Part shown: one piece after another, positions 17,257 through 26,805 of the stretch
How positions within the stretch are numbered: the first letter of the stretch is position 1
How the letters are laid out: each line of letters opens with the position of its first letter
Assembly: GCA_965219405.1 (NCBI GenBank)
Contig: OZ244736.1
Coordinates: 124,001 to 188,000, forward strand
DNA from: VXMO01 sp965219405
GTDB lineage: Bacteria > Chloroflexota > Dehalococcoidia > UBA6926
DNA length: 64,000 bases
Direction: 5' to 3'
The notes under the pieces: generated by a model
Told to the model about the DNA's origin: nothing
The model's input: only the letters and a program-made list of their open reading frames with translations
The model's database searches: none
Made by a program: the position numbers and the translations under genes

Positions 17257-18387
17257 CTACCCCTTAAGTCCATGAATAGGGAATATGAGTTCCTGAACGC
17301 GTTTGACGGACTCCTCAGCCTCTCGCCACACACGTGCCTCATCAGCCTCCAGAAGGTCGGGAGCGGGCGCGTCTCGCAGCTGCTTCAGCCCGTACGCTTC
17401 CTGGTACGAGCCAGGTATGTCGTCCGGCAGTTCCACACCCGCCATCACGGCGTAGTCCATCGCCCAGCACCGCGCGACGGCGGACAGATCATATCCGCCA
17501 CCGCCCATCGCAAGCCACTTACCGGGAGAGAGCGCGCCCAAAGCCGCGACGGCTGATGTGTGTCCTGCCGACGTAAGCCGCAGATGAGTGAGAGGGTCAT
17601 CTATGTGTGTGTCAATACCCTGCTGCGTGACAAGGATATCCGGATTGAACTTGCGGATAAGGGGCGCGACGGCGTTTTCCAAAACCTGGCTGTACGCCTC
17701 ATTGTGCGTTCCGGGGGCGAGCGGCAGATTTACGGCGTAGCCGAGGCCAGCCTCTTCGCCCATCTCAGTCGTCTCTCCGGTGCCGGGGAAAAGTGTTTGA
17801 CCGGACTGATGGATGGAAATGGTCAGCACACGATTGCTGGCGTAGAAGGCATTCTGTACGCCATCGCCATGGTGCGCATCGATGTCAATATAGGCGATAC
17901 GCTCCGCGCCGAGGGCAAGCAGGCGCAGGATGGCGATGACCGCATCATTGAAGACGCAGAAGCCGTAAGCAAAGTCCGGACCCGCGTGGTGGTAGCCGCC
18001 GCCCGCATTGAAGATGACATCGGCTTCGCCGTTCCACACGGATTCCGCCGCGACGAGCGAGGCTCCGGCGGCCAGCGCAGCGGCCTCATACATACCCTCC
18101 GAGATGGGGTTATCGCCCCAATCGCTGAAGCCATAGCGGTGTTGACGATGGAGGTCCTCACCGCGGCTGAATGCCTGCACGGACTCCACGAAATCACGGC
18201 CATGGAATGTCATCAGTTCTTGCTCGCTGGCAACACGCGGCTCAATCACCATGGCATCCGGCCGCTCAAATACGCCGTACGCTTGCAGCAACTCATAGAC
18301 GAGGCGCAGGCGCATGGGACGCAGCACGTGATCCTCACGAAGAATATTTCGCGTGAGTTCCGGGCTGTACATGAATCCTGCTGTCAT
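17257..18387 (-). CDS. acuC: Histone deacetylase family protein, AcuC-like
   Basis: 376 residues with the arginase/deacetylase fold. Zinc and charge-relay residues are seen in YIDIDAHHGDGVQ (Asp-His pair and His-His), the preceding GGGYHHAG, and the distal TQQGIDTHIDDPLTHL. AcuC deacetylates acetyl-CoA synthetase in Bacillus; other members act on acetylpolyamines, so the substrate is unproven here. Note that a sirtuin is also encoded at 55264, giving two deacetylase classes in one window. It lies 58 bases from the MBL gene on the same strand. Confidence 0.88.
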   Translation of the reverse strand: MTAGFMYSPELTRNILREDHVLRPMRLRLVYELLQAYGVFERPDAMVIEPRVASEQELMTFHGRDFVESVQAFSRGEDLHRQHRYGFSDWGDNPISEGMYEAAALAAGASLVAAESVWNGEADVIFNAGGGYHHAGPDFAYGFCVFNDAVIAILRLLALGAERIAYIDIDAHHGDGVQNAFYASNRVLTISIHQSGQTLFPGTGETTEMGEEAGLGYAVNLPLAPGTHNEAYSQVLENAVAPLIRKFNPDILVTQQGIDTHIDDPLTHLRLTSAGHTSAVAALGALSPGKWLAMGGGGYDLSAVARCWAMDYAVMAGVELPDDIPGSYQEAYGLKQLRDAPAPDLLEADEARVWREAEESVKRVQELIFPIHGLKG

Positions 18388-18445
18388 CGGAAATACCGCG
18401 TTCCCCTGCTCTCCCCTGTCGTTATGGTACAGGGCGCTGGACGGG

Positions 18446-19216
18446 TTAGACAGTCAGTGTCATATCCGCTGCGCCGAGCACGATGTCCCAACCGGTTTCA
18501 GAGTGGAGGGCGTCGATTTCGTCAGCGATCTGCCGGTCGTGGGCCGGGTTGCGGTGAACGACAATCACGCGGGGTGTCCAACCGGATTCGTTTACAACGC
18601 TCGCAATTTCTCCGTGCAACAGCGCGGGAGTCATGTGACCATTGCGGGCGGCATCCTCTGCGCCCACGTTCGAATAGGTGACCTCAGAGATGAGGATGTC
18701 GGGCGGGGACGTCACAAGGTGACTTGAGAAGCCCGGGGCGGTGTCGCCCGTATAGTAGAGGCTTCGCTCACCATTGGAGACCAGAAAGCCGAGCGCGGGC
18801 GCGGTGTGAGTGGCGGCACGTGGCGTGACAGCAAGATCGCCAATCGTAACCGATTCGTCCGGTTCCAACGGATGAAACCGGGCGCGTGGGTTGCCGTCCT
18901 GACCCGTCCGTTCCTGGTACGCGGAATAGATGACGTTGTTCATCAGGTGAGCAGAGAGGGCATCAAGCGTGTCTGTGAGCCCGTAGACGTGAAGCGTACC
19001 TGCCAAAGGAGTCGCGTACGCCAGTGCAGGAAGATCGCGAATGTGATCATAGTGGCGATGGGTGAGGAACACATGGCGAAGATCTTGCAGTTCCTCAAGG
19101 CTTAGGGACCGAGTCAGACTGCCGGCATCCAGCGCGACACGGCCGTCAATGACGATACCCGCCAGTCTCGTCGCGGCGGATTCCGCGTTATGGGCGCCGG
19201 TAAGGCGGATAATCAT
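18446..19216 (-). CDS. MBL-fold hydrolase, cyclic-nucleotide phosphodiesterase/RNase Z-like
   Basis: 256 residues. The metal-binding motif is THRHYDHIRDL (HxHxDH), followed by ATHTAPALGF, YYTGDTAPG (Asp ligand) and VVHRNP near the end. Topology and the LMNNVIYSAY segment resemble class II 3',5'-cAMP phosphodiesterases rather than glyoxalases or beta-lactamases. That assignment is by recalled motif similarity only. No signal peptide is evident, so it is probably cytoplasmic. Confidence 0.75.
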   Translation of the reverse strand: MIIRLTGAHNAESAATRLAGIVIDGRVALDAGSLTRSLSLEELQDLRHVFLTHRHYDHIRDLPALAYATPLAGTLHVYGLTDTLDALSAHLMNNVIYSAYQERTGQDGNPRARFHPLEPDESVTIGDLAVTPRAATHTAPALGFLVSNGERSLYYTGDTAPGFSSHLVTSPPDILISEVTYSNVGAEDAARNGHMTPALLHGEIASVVNESGWTPRVIVVHRNPAHDRQIADEIDALHSETGWDIVLGAADMTLTV

Positions 19217-19276
19217 GTGCCAGCAGGAAACGTAACCCGGGCCTCGTCGAGGAATGTCACCGGACAGCGGGCGGCA

Positions 19277-20491
19277 TCAGGTCGTGGTAAGAATCAGATC
19301 AATGTTCACCAGGGGATTGGAAACGTCGGAGACATAGACCCTCTTCTCCGGATCTTCAATCGCGACTTCAAAGCAGTTAACGTACAATCTCACTTCTTCC
19401 CCGACATACCCTGTTTCTTCCGGCGGTTGAACGGTCATGAACGGCAGTTTCCCAGCCTCAACAATCATTTCAATTTTCGTGACGTATCCCGCTATCCGTG
19501 CCTGAATGCCCGTGCCGATCGGCGCCGGTTGACCGTCTATTGTGACAGTTCCCCGGTAGAGCCGCGGGAAGGGTGGAACCGGATTGACACCGGTGGCAGG
19601 CGGATTATGCGTACGGAAACAGGTGGCGCCCCGCTTGAGATCTTCTGCGTTGGACAAAATCGATCGGACGGCAACGCCCAGGCCGGACGCGGCAGAGCCG
19701 GGCCCAAGTACTTCTACGATTCTCGGCGAGACGACGCCGACAACGTCCGTATTCAGGTTGAAGATGGGCGCGCCACTTAGGCCCTCGACGAATTGCCTAT
19801 CAATTTGGAAGAACAACGTTACCCCGATCTCGTGCCGGGCCTGAATACTTCCACTCGCACCGGTTGGCACTTGTCCACCGGCTCCACCGGGGTACCCAAC
19901 AGCGACAATACTCTCACCGGCGGGAACAAACGCGTCCCCCACAAGGTTGAGCGGTGGAATCTCTCCGTCAACGGGCAGTCGGATAAGGGCCACATCCCGA
20001 AGTTCGTCCCGGCCGACAAGAGTGGCGAGCACCGAACCGGTCGTTCTATGTGTCACCTGGATTTCTGTGGCATCCAATGGAATGAGTTCAGAGCTCGTGA
20101 CGATATGTCCATCTTCGTCGAAAACGAACCCCGTCCCTTGGCGGTTTCCAACATTGATACGAACAATGGAATCCGTCACCTCCGCGACCACTTCTTCCGG
20201 AGTCCGGATTGGTTTTGGCGTCGCGGTGGGAGTTGGCAAGGCTGTTGCCGTTGGCAGAGGCGGTCGTGGCGTCGCGGTTGGAGTCGGTGTCACGGTTGGG
20301 GTGGGCGTGACCGTCGGAGTGTGGGTGGGGAGCGGAGTATACGTTGGGATGGGTGTTGCCGTGGCTGTGGGCGCCGCAGGTCCTCCATCGCAGGCGCCAC
20401 TCAGCCCAATGGCAAGCACGATGCCCGCTGTAATCATGCCGAGCAGCACAAGCCTCAGCAATCCACTAGCGCCCCTACTCCCCGACATCAT
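19277..20491 (-). CDS. Thr/Pro-stalked HtrA/trypsin-like protein, probably inactive
   Basis: 404 residues. A hydrophobic N-terminus (about 10-30) ends in LSGAC, possibly a weak lipobox, and is followed by a Thr/Pro stalk (about 41-98). The trypsin-like fold spans about 100-275: GTGFVFDEDGHIVT, RDVALIRL and EGLSGAPIF correspond to the catalytic His, Asp and Ser regions of HtrA. Asp (about 166) and Ser (about 239) remain, but the His position in the VTNxHV motif is Glu135 (VTSSEL). Residues 290-404 form an unrecognised C-terminal domain with two Cys. Likely surface-anchored and non-proteolytic; binding role unknown. Confidence 0.8.
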   Translation of the reverse strand: MMSGSRGASGLLRLVLLGMITAGIVLAIGLSGACDGGPAAPTATATPIPTYTPLPTHTPTVTPTPTVTPTPTATPRPPLPTATALPTPTATPKPIRTPEEVVAEVTDSIVRINVGNRQGTGFVFDEDGHIVTSSELIPLDATEIQVTHRTTGSVLATLVGRDELRDVALIRLPVDGEIPPLNLVGDAFVPAGESIVAVGYPGGAGGQVPTGASGSIQARHEIGVTLFFQIDRQFVEGLSGAPIFNLNTDVVGVVSPRIVEVLGPGSAASGLGVAVRSILSNAEDLKRGATCFRTHNPPATGVNPVPPFPRLYRGTVTIDGQPAPIGTGIQARIAGYVTKIEMIVEAGKLPFMTVQPPEETGYVGEEVRLYVNCFEVAIEDPEKRVYVSDVSNPLVNIDLILTTT

Positions 20492-20555
20492 AAATTGGTG
20501 CCCACTCTTCTCCTGTTGACTAGCGCGAGAGCCATATTTCCTGCTGCATGACAGC

Positions 20556-20561
20556 TATACT
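20556..20561 (+). promoter_or_regulatory. -10 element of a near-leaderless promoter
   Basis: TATACT lies six bases before the ATG at 20568. A transcript starting the usual 6-8 bases downstream would begin at or next to the start codon, and no Shine-Dalgarno is present. No good -35 is visible at 16-18 bases. The same arrangement recurs at 35271 and 41639. Confidence 0.5.
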
Positions 20562-20567
20562 TTGACA

Positions 20568-21506
20568 ATGGCCGCTTCAGGCAGCCGCGTCGATCGGCCT
20601 CCCCGCGCCGACTTCCATTCTACCGTACTTGTGACGGGTGGAACGGGGGTTATGGGGACTGTTGTGGCAGATTGCCTGCTCGCAGAGGGTCACTCTGTGC
20701 GCGTCTATTCGCGGCGAGCCTCGCAAGCACATGTTTCGCCGGGCATAGAGCCTTTTGATGGCGATATTCGCGATGTCGACGCCCTGGCGGCAACACTCAG
20801 TGGCGTGGATGCCGTCGTGCATCTCGTCGGAATCCTGCGTGAGACCGAACGCACGCAGACTTTTGGCGGGGTGTTCCTGGAGGGCACGAGAGCTGTCATC
20901 CAGGCGGCTCGTCAGGCAGGTGTCCGACAGTTCATCCACGTGACGGGCATTGGGGCGGACCCGGATTCTCCTGACGCGTTTGAGCGGACGCGCGGGCAGG
21001 CGGAGCGCGAAACGCGCGAGTCAGGTCTGGATTGGGTTATCTTGCGGCCATCAGTGATTTTCGGCGTGCGCGGCAGCATGTTCGATCACATGGCACGGAG
21101 CCTAAAGAGCACGTGGCCATTCGCAGTCGTGCCGCGGCAGGACGGGTTGTATCAACCGATCTGGCATGATGATGCTGCGCTGTGTGTCGCCGCCGCGCTG
21201 CGAGACGGGACTTTGCTGGGCGGCACGTACGAACTTGGTGGGCCGGACACATGGACGTACCGGGAACTCGTCGGACTGGCACTGCGCCAACTCAGGCTCA
21301 GGCGAATTGTGTTGCCGCTCCCATCCCCCCTGCTGTTAGCCGGGGCGGGTCTCCCACGGCTGGTGGGAAAGAGAGCAATGATCACGGCATCTGAATTGCG
21401 TCAGCTCACTCGCGATAACCGTACAGACCCCTCCGTGGTGTCCACGGTATTTGGAATCGAGCCGGTGAGCTTGTTGGCCAAGGTTGATGAGGCGTTCGCC
21501 CTCTGA
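20568..21506 (+). CDS. NAD(P)-binding atypical SDR, NDUFA9/NmrA-like
   Basis: 312 residues with a Rossmann N-terminus (VLVTGGTGVMGTVVADCLL) and the segment VDAVVHLVGILRETERTQTF, then HVTGIGADPDSPDAFERTRGQAE and WVILRPSVIFG. This matches atypical SDRs related to complex I subunit NDUFA9, in which the YxxxK active site is degenerate. Likely an NAD(P)-binding epimerase/reductase or assembly factor. The ATG at 20568 is chosen over an in-frame TTG six bases upstream. Confidence 0.8.
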   Translation: MAASGSRVDRPPRADFHSTVLVTGGTGVMGTVVADCLLAEGHSVRVYSRRASQAHVSPGIEPFDGDIRDVDALAATLSGVDAVVHLVGILRETERTQTFGGVFLEGTRAVIQAARQAGVRQFIHVTGIGADPDSPDAFERTRGQAERETRESGLDWVILRPSVIFGVRGSMFDHMARSLKSTWPFAVVPRQDGLYQPIWHDDAALCVAAALRDGTLLGGTYELGGPDTWTYRELVGLALRQLRLRRIVLPLPSPLLLAGAGLPRLVGKRAMITASELRQLTRDNRTDPSVVSTVFGIEPVSLLAKVDEAFAL

Positions 21507-21563
21507 CAGTCGCTAGCGGAGATGTCATAAGATAGAACGAGGTGAGAGTGGAGGCCACCGCCT

Positions 21564-22352
21564 GTGGGCGATTCTGCCTCCCCAATCAGCGCAAAGGGAA
21601 AGTTCATAGTGACCACCCGTTGGACAGGTCTGTCGCCCGTGACACGGCGCGCTCCGGACGCGCCACAAATGGACCCCAATCGCGTTGCGCCTGCGCGCAC
21701 CGCAGGTCGCCGACGTGGACGCGCCGGTGTGCGCCGTCCCGATGAGCTTGAGCATTTGCGCGATCGCTTTAGCAGATTCCGGCCCACCCGGTTCCGTCCG
21801 ACGATGCAGACAAAGATCGCCCTGAGCGGGCTCTTTTTCGGCACATTCCTTGTCGCAGGCGGCTTATTCGTCGCATATCTAAACGCGGACGAAGCGCGCG
21901 TTGAACAATTGGGCCTGATCGGCGCTTTCGTTATCAGCCTGACGTCAAGCGCGACGGTCGTGCTGCCCGCGCCCGGCATTCTGATCATCCTCAGCATGGC
22001 GGAGATCATCGATCCGTGGCGGTTGGGCGTTGTAACGGGCATCGGCACCGGACTCGGCGGCAGCACGGCATACCTTGCCGGGGCGGTCGGTCGCGGCGCG
22101 ATGGGGGAGTCGAGCAGGATCAAACAGCGGATGACGAACCTCTTCAATAGTAAATGGGGCGCGGTCATTCTATTCCTCGGCAACCTGATTCCCTTTGCGC
22201 CCGGCGACGCTATCAGCGCCATCGCAGGCATCTCACGCTTCCCGTTGATTGCCTTCTTCATCTACGTCATCATCGCCTCAATCATCAAGATGATTGCTCT
22301 TTCATGGCTTGGGCGGATTGCGCCGGACATCGCAGGAACTTTCCTGGGCTAA
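21564..22352 (+). CDS. VTT/DedA-like integral membrane protein
   Basis: 262 residues from a GTG preceded nine bases upstream by GGAGG. The first ~80 residues are basic and poorly conserved (RRRGRAG, RFRPTRFRP). Then come about five hydrophobic segments with VVLPAPGILIILSMAE, GTGLGGSTAYLAGAVGRG and GNLIPFAPGDAISAIAG, resembling the VTT/SNARE-associated (DedA/TVP38) and small multidrug-export families. It ends 17 bases before rpiB. The substrate is unknown. The basic N-terminal part may be over-extended if an internal start is used. Confidence 0.72.
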   Translation: MGDSASPISAKGKFIVTTRWTGLSPVTRRAPDAPQMDPNRVAPARTAGRRRGRAGVRRPDELEHLRDRFSRFRPTRFRPTMQTKIALSGLFFGTFLVAGGLFVAYLNADEARVEQLGLIGAFVISLTSSATVVLPAPGILIILSMAEIIDPWRLGVVTGIGTGLGGSTAYLAGAVGRGAMGESSRIKQRMTNLFNSKWGAVILFLGNLIPFAPGDAISAIAGISRFPLIAFFIYVIIASIIKMIALSWLGRIAPDIAGTFLG

Positions 22353-22368
22353 AAAGGAGCGCCGTTCC

Positions 22369-22830
22369 GTGAAGATCGCCGTCGGGGCTGACCATGCAGG
22401 TCTCCCGCTCAAGGAAGCGGTTATCACGCGCATCGACGCGTTGGCGCACGCGTCTGTCGATCTCGGCGCGCACAACTTTGACACGGATGACGACTACCCG
22501 GACTTTGCTCTAGCCGTGGCCAAAGAGGTGGCGGAGGGCCGCGCAGATCGCGGCGTCGTGCTGTGCGGAAGTGGCGTTGGGGCAAGCATCGCCGCCAACA
22601 AAGTACGGGGCGTGCGCGCTGCCGTCTGCCATGACACGTATTCCGCGAGACAAGGCGTGGAACATGATGATATGAACGTCCTGTGCATCGGTTCACGCAT
22701 CATCGGCTCGGCGCTTGCCGACAGCGTCGTTGCTGCATTTGTCACCGCCACGTTCACGGGAGAGGAACGTCATGCGCGACGCCTTGAAAAGGTCAAGGCA
22801 ATCGAGGCATCTGGCGACGTGTCACAATAG
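22369..22830 (+). CDS. rpiB: Ribose-5-phosphate isomerase B
   Basis: 153 residues; interconverts ribulose and ribose 5-phosphates in the pentose phosphate pathway. The GTG at 22369 has AAGGAG nine bases upstream and gives the family start VKIAVGADHAGLPLKE. The catalytic Cys is in VLCGSGVGASIAANK, where the family more often has CGTG; the acid DYPD and HDTYSA follow. RpiB/LacAB is the only family with this motif set. Confidence 0.95.
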   Translation: MKIAVGADHAGLPLKEAVITRIDALAHASVDLGAHNFDTDDDYPDFALAVAKEVAEGRADRGVVLCGSGVGASIAANKVRGVRAAVCHDTYSARQGVEHDDMNVLCIGSRIIGSALADSVVAAFVTATFTGEERHARRLEKVKAIEASGDVSQ

Positions 22831-22864
22831 ATAGGGACACGTAACGGAATCCAGGGGGCATCCT

Positions 22865-24094
22865 GTGGCGACGTCGGATTTAAGACCAAATGAGCTTGTG
22901 TCAGCCGTATCGGCGGCGGTGGACGAGTTGAGCGATGAACTCATCCGCATCAGCAAGGATGTTCACGCGCATCCTGAACTCAACTACGCGGAGTTTTATT
23001 CGTCCGCGCTGTTGGCAGATGCCATGGAACGGCACGGATTCACGGTTGAGCGTGGGACCGGAGGCGTTGAGACTGCTTTCCGGGCGACGCTCGAGGGCGG
23101 CGCCGGATCGGGGCCGACTGTTGCGTTCCTGGCTGAGTACGATGCCCTCCCGGAGATCGGCCATGGCTGCGGCCACAATCTGATCGCAATCTCCAATATT
23201 GGCGCGGCGCTTGCGCTCAAGGCCCTGATGCCGCGACTGCCGGGCACAATACAGGTGCTCGGGACGCCGGCGGAGGAAGGCGGTGGGGGAAAGATCCGGA
23301 TGATCGATGCGGGCTCATTCGGCGATGTGGATGTTGCGCTTTCATCGCACCCGGCGGCCAACCGCACGGTCATCCCCAACTCAATCCCGGTTGAAGAGAG
23401 CTGGAGCCTGGCGATGGTCGGCTATCGCTTTGCCTACCATGGCAGAGCCGCCCACGCGGCGGTCTCCCCCCACCACGGCATCAACGCGCTCAACTCCGTC
23501 ATCCACCTTTTCACCGGAATCGATGCCCTCAGGCAGCACCTTCGGGAGGATGTCCGTATTCACGGCATCATCACGGACGGGGGGCGGGCGCCGAACATCG
23601 TCCCGGACTTCGCCGCCGCGAATTTCATGCTGCGTTCGCGTGACCGTGACTACCTTAGTGAAGTAGTAGAGAGCGTGAAACAGGTGGCGGAAGGAGCGGC
23701 GACGCTTACAGGCGCAACGCTTGAAATCCTGGACGCGCATCCGATGTATGAGAACGTGCGGCCAAACGAGCCTCTCGCTCGCGCAGCGCGACAGTACGCG
23801 GAGGCTGTGGGTATGAACGTTCATAACCCACGACCCGGCGCGCGCGGCGGCGCATCGACGGATTTCGGAAACGTGAGCCAACGGATGCCGTCGTTTGCAG
23901 TGAGCTTTGCCGTGAGTGAAACACCAATACCGGGACATTCGATCCAGATGACGGAGGCAGCGCTCTCGGATTTGGCGCATGAGAGCGCGCTGGGCGTGGC
24001 AAAGTCACTAGCGCTGACCGGCATTGACGCATTGACTGACGCGGATTTCCTCCAGGCGGTGCGCGCAGACTTTGAGGCGAGGGACGGTAACTGA
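22865..24094 (+). CDS. M20 family amidohydrolase/peptidase
   Basis: 409 residues from a GTG start. The M20 catalytic domain has DVHAHPELNYAEFYSS, LAEYDALPEIGHGCGHNL and TPAEEGGGGKI, with a dimerisation domain in the middle (GRAAHAAVSPHHGINAL). The HGCGHN and Glu-Glu motifs supply the di-metal ligands. The closest remembered relatives are AbgB/PM20D2-type hydrolases of aminoacyl or p-aminobenzoyl-glutamate amides. The next gene starts 19 bases on, suggesting joint catabolism of an amide substrate. Confidence 0.88.
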   Translation: MATSDLRPNELVSAVSAAVDELSDELIRISKDVHAHPELNYAEFYSSALLADAMERHGFTVERGTGGVETAFRATLEGGAGSGPTVAFLAEYDALPEIGHGCGHNLIAISNIGAALALKALMPRLPGTIQVLGTPAEEGGGGKIRMIDAGSFGDVDVALSSHPAANRTVIPNSIPVEESWSLAMVGYRFAYHGRAAHAAVSPHHGINALNSVIHLFTGIDALRQHLREDVRIHGIITDGGRAPNIVPDFAAANFMLRSRDRDYLSEVVESVKQVAEGAATLTGATLEILDAHPMYENVRPNEPLARAARQYAEAVGMNVHNPRPGARGGASTDFGNVSQRMPSFAVSFAVSETPIPGHSIQMTEAALSDLAHESALGVAKSLALTGIDALTDADFLQAVRADFEARDGN

Positions 24095-24113
24095 GACCGT
24101 AGGGGCTACTTCA

Positions 24114-25490
24114 ATGGCACGCGTTAAAATCGCCAACGCCAAGTTCATCATGACGATGAACGCGTCACGCCGCATCATTAGCGACGGGACGATCATTTTC
24201 GATGACGATCGCATCACGCACGTGGGCAAGGCGGTGGACCTGGCAAACGCGCCTGCGGAGCAGATTATCGACGGGCGGGAGATGGTGATTACGCCCGGGT
24301 TCGTCAACGGGCACATGCACATTTCCTACGCGCACGCGACACGCGGCATCTTTCCCGACGATCTCAGCCCCCGCGACTATTTGAGCAACGTATTTGCCCT
24401 GCAGCAATCCATGACTGAGCAGGAGGAGTACGACACATCGTTGTTGGGCATTACGGAATTGCTGCGCGGAGGGACGACGACGTTCGTGGATCCCGGAAGC
24501 ACGCGATTCCTTGATGCCTGCATGGATGCCTATGAGCGGGCCGGCTGCCGCATCGTCGTCGGGAGGCAGGTCACGGATCGGACGAACCCTCTCAATCTGC
24601 CCATCTATGAAACCGGAGAAGCCATCGCGCTGACGGGGCGAACAATTGACGCGTACGATGGCGGTCTTGACGGACGTGTTCACGCGTGGGCGATGCCGTT
24701 CTCCGTCGACTACTGCTCACCGGCACTGCTTCGGGAGCTTAAGGCGCTGGCCGATTCCATGAACACGCGGCTCACTCTCCATCATGGGAACGGCCCGGCT
24801 ACGGTGCGCTCGTTCCTTGAGAGCTACAGTGTCCGCCCAACCATGTGGCTGGAGGATCAGGGCATCCTCGGGGATAACGTGGTGTTGTCGCACATCATAG
24901 GACTGGATGGCAAAGAGGTTGCCTCCATGGCACGTACAAACACGTACGGCATTTTATGCCCAACGGCAGCGATGAAGATGGGCTCCGGCCTTTCACAACA
25001 GGGAATGGCGCCGGAGATGCTTCGGAGCGGCGTGACGCTGGGACTCGGCACGGATGCCGGCAATAACTCGAACCTCATTGAAACGCTCCGATCCATGTAT
25101 CTCATCGCCATCCTGTTCAAGGACGCCCGGACGGACACACGGATGGTTCCCGCAGAGGCTGCGCTGGAAATGGCGACGATCGGTGGAGCGACCGCTCTCG
25201 GCCTGGATGATGAGATCGGCTCGATCGAGGCGGATAAGAAGGCTGACCTTGTGATGTTCGACACACGCCGGGCACAGTGGCGAACGCTGTTCAATCCGGT
25301 GAACAGCCTGGTGTACAACGCGGACGGGCGCAGCGTCCACACAGTGATTGTGAACGGGCGCACGGTCGTGGAGGGCGGAGAGGCGACATTTGTCGATGAG
25401 TGGGAGCTGGCGCAGCGGGTGCAGCGTCACGGAGAGTCCATGCTGGAACGCACCGGTACGTCGTTCCCACCCCGCTGGCCGGTGATCTAG
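24114..25490 (+). CDS. TrzA/AtzA-like amidohydrolase (deaminase or dechlorinase family)
   Basis: 458 residues of the metal-dependent amidohydrolase superfamily. Ligands are visible: GFVNGHMH, LHHGNGP, LSHIIGLDG and GTDAGNNSNL (the Asp). The order and spacing fit the cytosine/guanine deaminase, SsnA and TrzA group, which deaminate or dehalogenate N-heterocycles. The ATG at 24114 gives the family N-terminus; an earlier in-frame start overlaps the M20 gene. Coupled with the M20 gene it suggests breakdown of nitrogenous organic compounds. Confidence 0.86.
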   Translation: MARVKIANAKFIMTMNASRRIISDGTIIFDDDRITHVGKAVDLANAPAEQIIDGREMVITPGFVNGHMHISYAHATRGIFPDDLSPRDYLSNVFALQQSMTEQEEYDTSLLGITELLRGGTTTFVDPGSTRFLDACMDAYERAGCRIVVGRQVTDRTNPLNLPIYETGEAIALTGRTIDAYDGGLDGRVHAWAMPFSVDYCSPALLRELKALADSMNTRLTLHHGNGPATVRSFLESYSVRPTMWLEDQGILGDNVVLSHIIGLDGKEVASMARTNTYGILCPTAAMKMGSGLSQQGMAPEMLRSGVTLGLGTDAGNNSNLIETLRSMYLIAILFKDARTDTRMVPAEAALEMATIGGATALGLDDEIGSIEADKKADLVMFDTRRAQWRTLFNPVNSLVYNADGRSVHTVIVNGRTVVEGGEATFVDEWELAQRVQRHGESMLERTGTSFPPRWPVI

Positions 25491-25537
25491 CGTCCGGAGA
25501 CGCCCCGTTCGCGCTTTCGCCGGAAAGACCGTGGGTG

Positions 25538-26737
25538 CTAGTCCGGCAGAGACCCCTCTTCACGCATCACGTTGGCAAGCAGGCCAATGCCATCCTGGAT
25601 TTCCTGTGGCGTGGGGAAGCTGTAGTTGAGCCGCGCCCGCTGAGAGCCCTCCCCGGTGGGCGAGAACTGGTGCCCGCCGAGGTAGCGCACGCCCCGCTCT
25701 TGTGTGACCGGCTCAAGCGCCTGCATGTCCGTGTCCTGCGGGAATTCCGCCCACACAAACATGCCTGCCTTTGGAACCGTCATGCTCACAAGTGGTCCGA
25801 AGTTTTCTCCGAGCGCGGCGACCATCGTGTCGCGCTTGTGCCTCATCCGGTCGTTCAGGTGGCTGATGCGGGCATCCATGTGATCTTCCATGAACTTGGC
25901 AACAATGAGGCCGGAAAGGTAGTCATTGCCGACATCCTGCTTGTACGCCGCCATCCGTTCAATGAGACGCTCGTCCCCCGTCACCCAGGCCACTCGGACG
26001 CCGGGCGAGAGAATCTTGGAGAACGTGGCGATATAGATGACGCGTTCCTGTGCTCCGTCAAGTGACGCGATGGCCGGGGGCATCTCATCGACGTCCAGCA
26101 TCTGGTCCACGTAGCAGTCATCTTCGAGGATCAGCGTGTCGTATTCCTGCGCGAGGGCGAGCATTTTCGCCCGGCGGTCGGACGGCATGATGGAGCCGTC
26201 CGGATTCTGCGGACTGGGAATCGTATAGATGAATTTGGGCGTGACGCCCTCGGACTTAAGTCCGTCGAGCTTCTGCTCAAGAAGGTCCATCCGCATCCCG
26301 TCCTCGTCTCTATCGATGGTGACGATGCGGAGTTCTCGAGCGACGAATGTCCGCACGGCGCCCTGGTAGAAAAATCGATCAGTAATGATCGTATCGCCCG
26401 GGCTGGTGAGGGTTTCAAGACAGAGCGTGATCCCCTGTGCAGATCCGTTGGTGGTGAGCACCTCGCTGATGGTCGGCCACGTCATGCCGCGATGCGCGGC
26501 CATCTTGTAGAGGATAATTTCACGCGTGCGGACAGGGCCATACGTGGGCGGGTAGCGGGCGATGATTTCCTTCTCTTCGTGGATGACCGCTCGCGCGGCT
26601 TCCGCCAGCTCTTCGATCGGCATGACATCCGGGCCGGGATTAGCGCCACCGAAGTCGTATTGGAAGACCTCTTCCTGCCACGTGGGCACGGGCCTTTCAG
26701 GCACCGTCCAAAAACGGGAATAATCAATGCTGCCCAT
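25538..26737 (-). CDS. PLP-dependent aminotransferase, class I/II
   Basis: 399 residues from ATG 26737, which has GGAGG four bases upstream (an earlier start at 26755 is less likely). The fold-type I signature includes TNGSAQGITLCLETL, the YTIPSPQNPDGS segment, ILEDDCYVDQ and the Schiff-base Lys in ATFSKILSPGVRVAWV. The NPDG variant and overall layout recall 2-aminoadipate (LysN-like) and MocR-related transaminases. Substrate unproven. It converges on the amidohydrolase pair. Confidence 0.86.
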   Translation of the reverse strand: MGSIDYSRFWTVPERPVPTWQEEVFQYDFGGANPGPDVMPIEELAEAARAVIHEEKEIIARYPPTYGPVRTREIILYKMAAHRGMTWPTISEVLTTNGSAQGITLCLETLTSPGDTIITDRFFYQGAVRTFVARELRIVTIDRDEDGMRMDLLEQKLDGLKSEGVTPKFIYTIPSPQNPDGSIMPSDRRAKMLALAQEYDTLILEDDCYVDQMLDVDEMPPAIASLDGAQERVIYIATFSKILSPGVRVAWVTGDERLIERMAAYKQDVGNDYLSGLIVAKFMEDHMDARISHLNDRMRHKRDTMVAALGENFGPLVSMTVPKAGMFVWAEFPQDTDMQALEPVTQERGVRYLGGHQFSPTGEGSQRARLNYSFPTPQEIQDGIGLLANVMREEGSLPD

Positions 26738-26805
26738 AAACCCTCCGCCTCTCATTTCCCATCATGCGGTTCACCAACGCGCTGCGCGGAGAGTAGCACA
26801 AAGCG

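Noticed and set aside
17560..18681. Rightward 373-codon frame opposite the AcuC gene
   Set aside because: It is the shadow of a well-supported deacetylase gene; the product shows no family motif.
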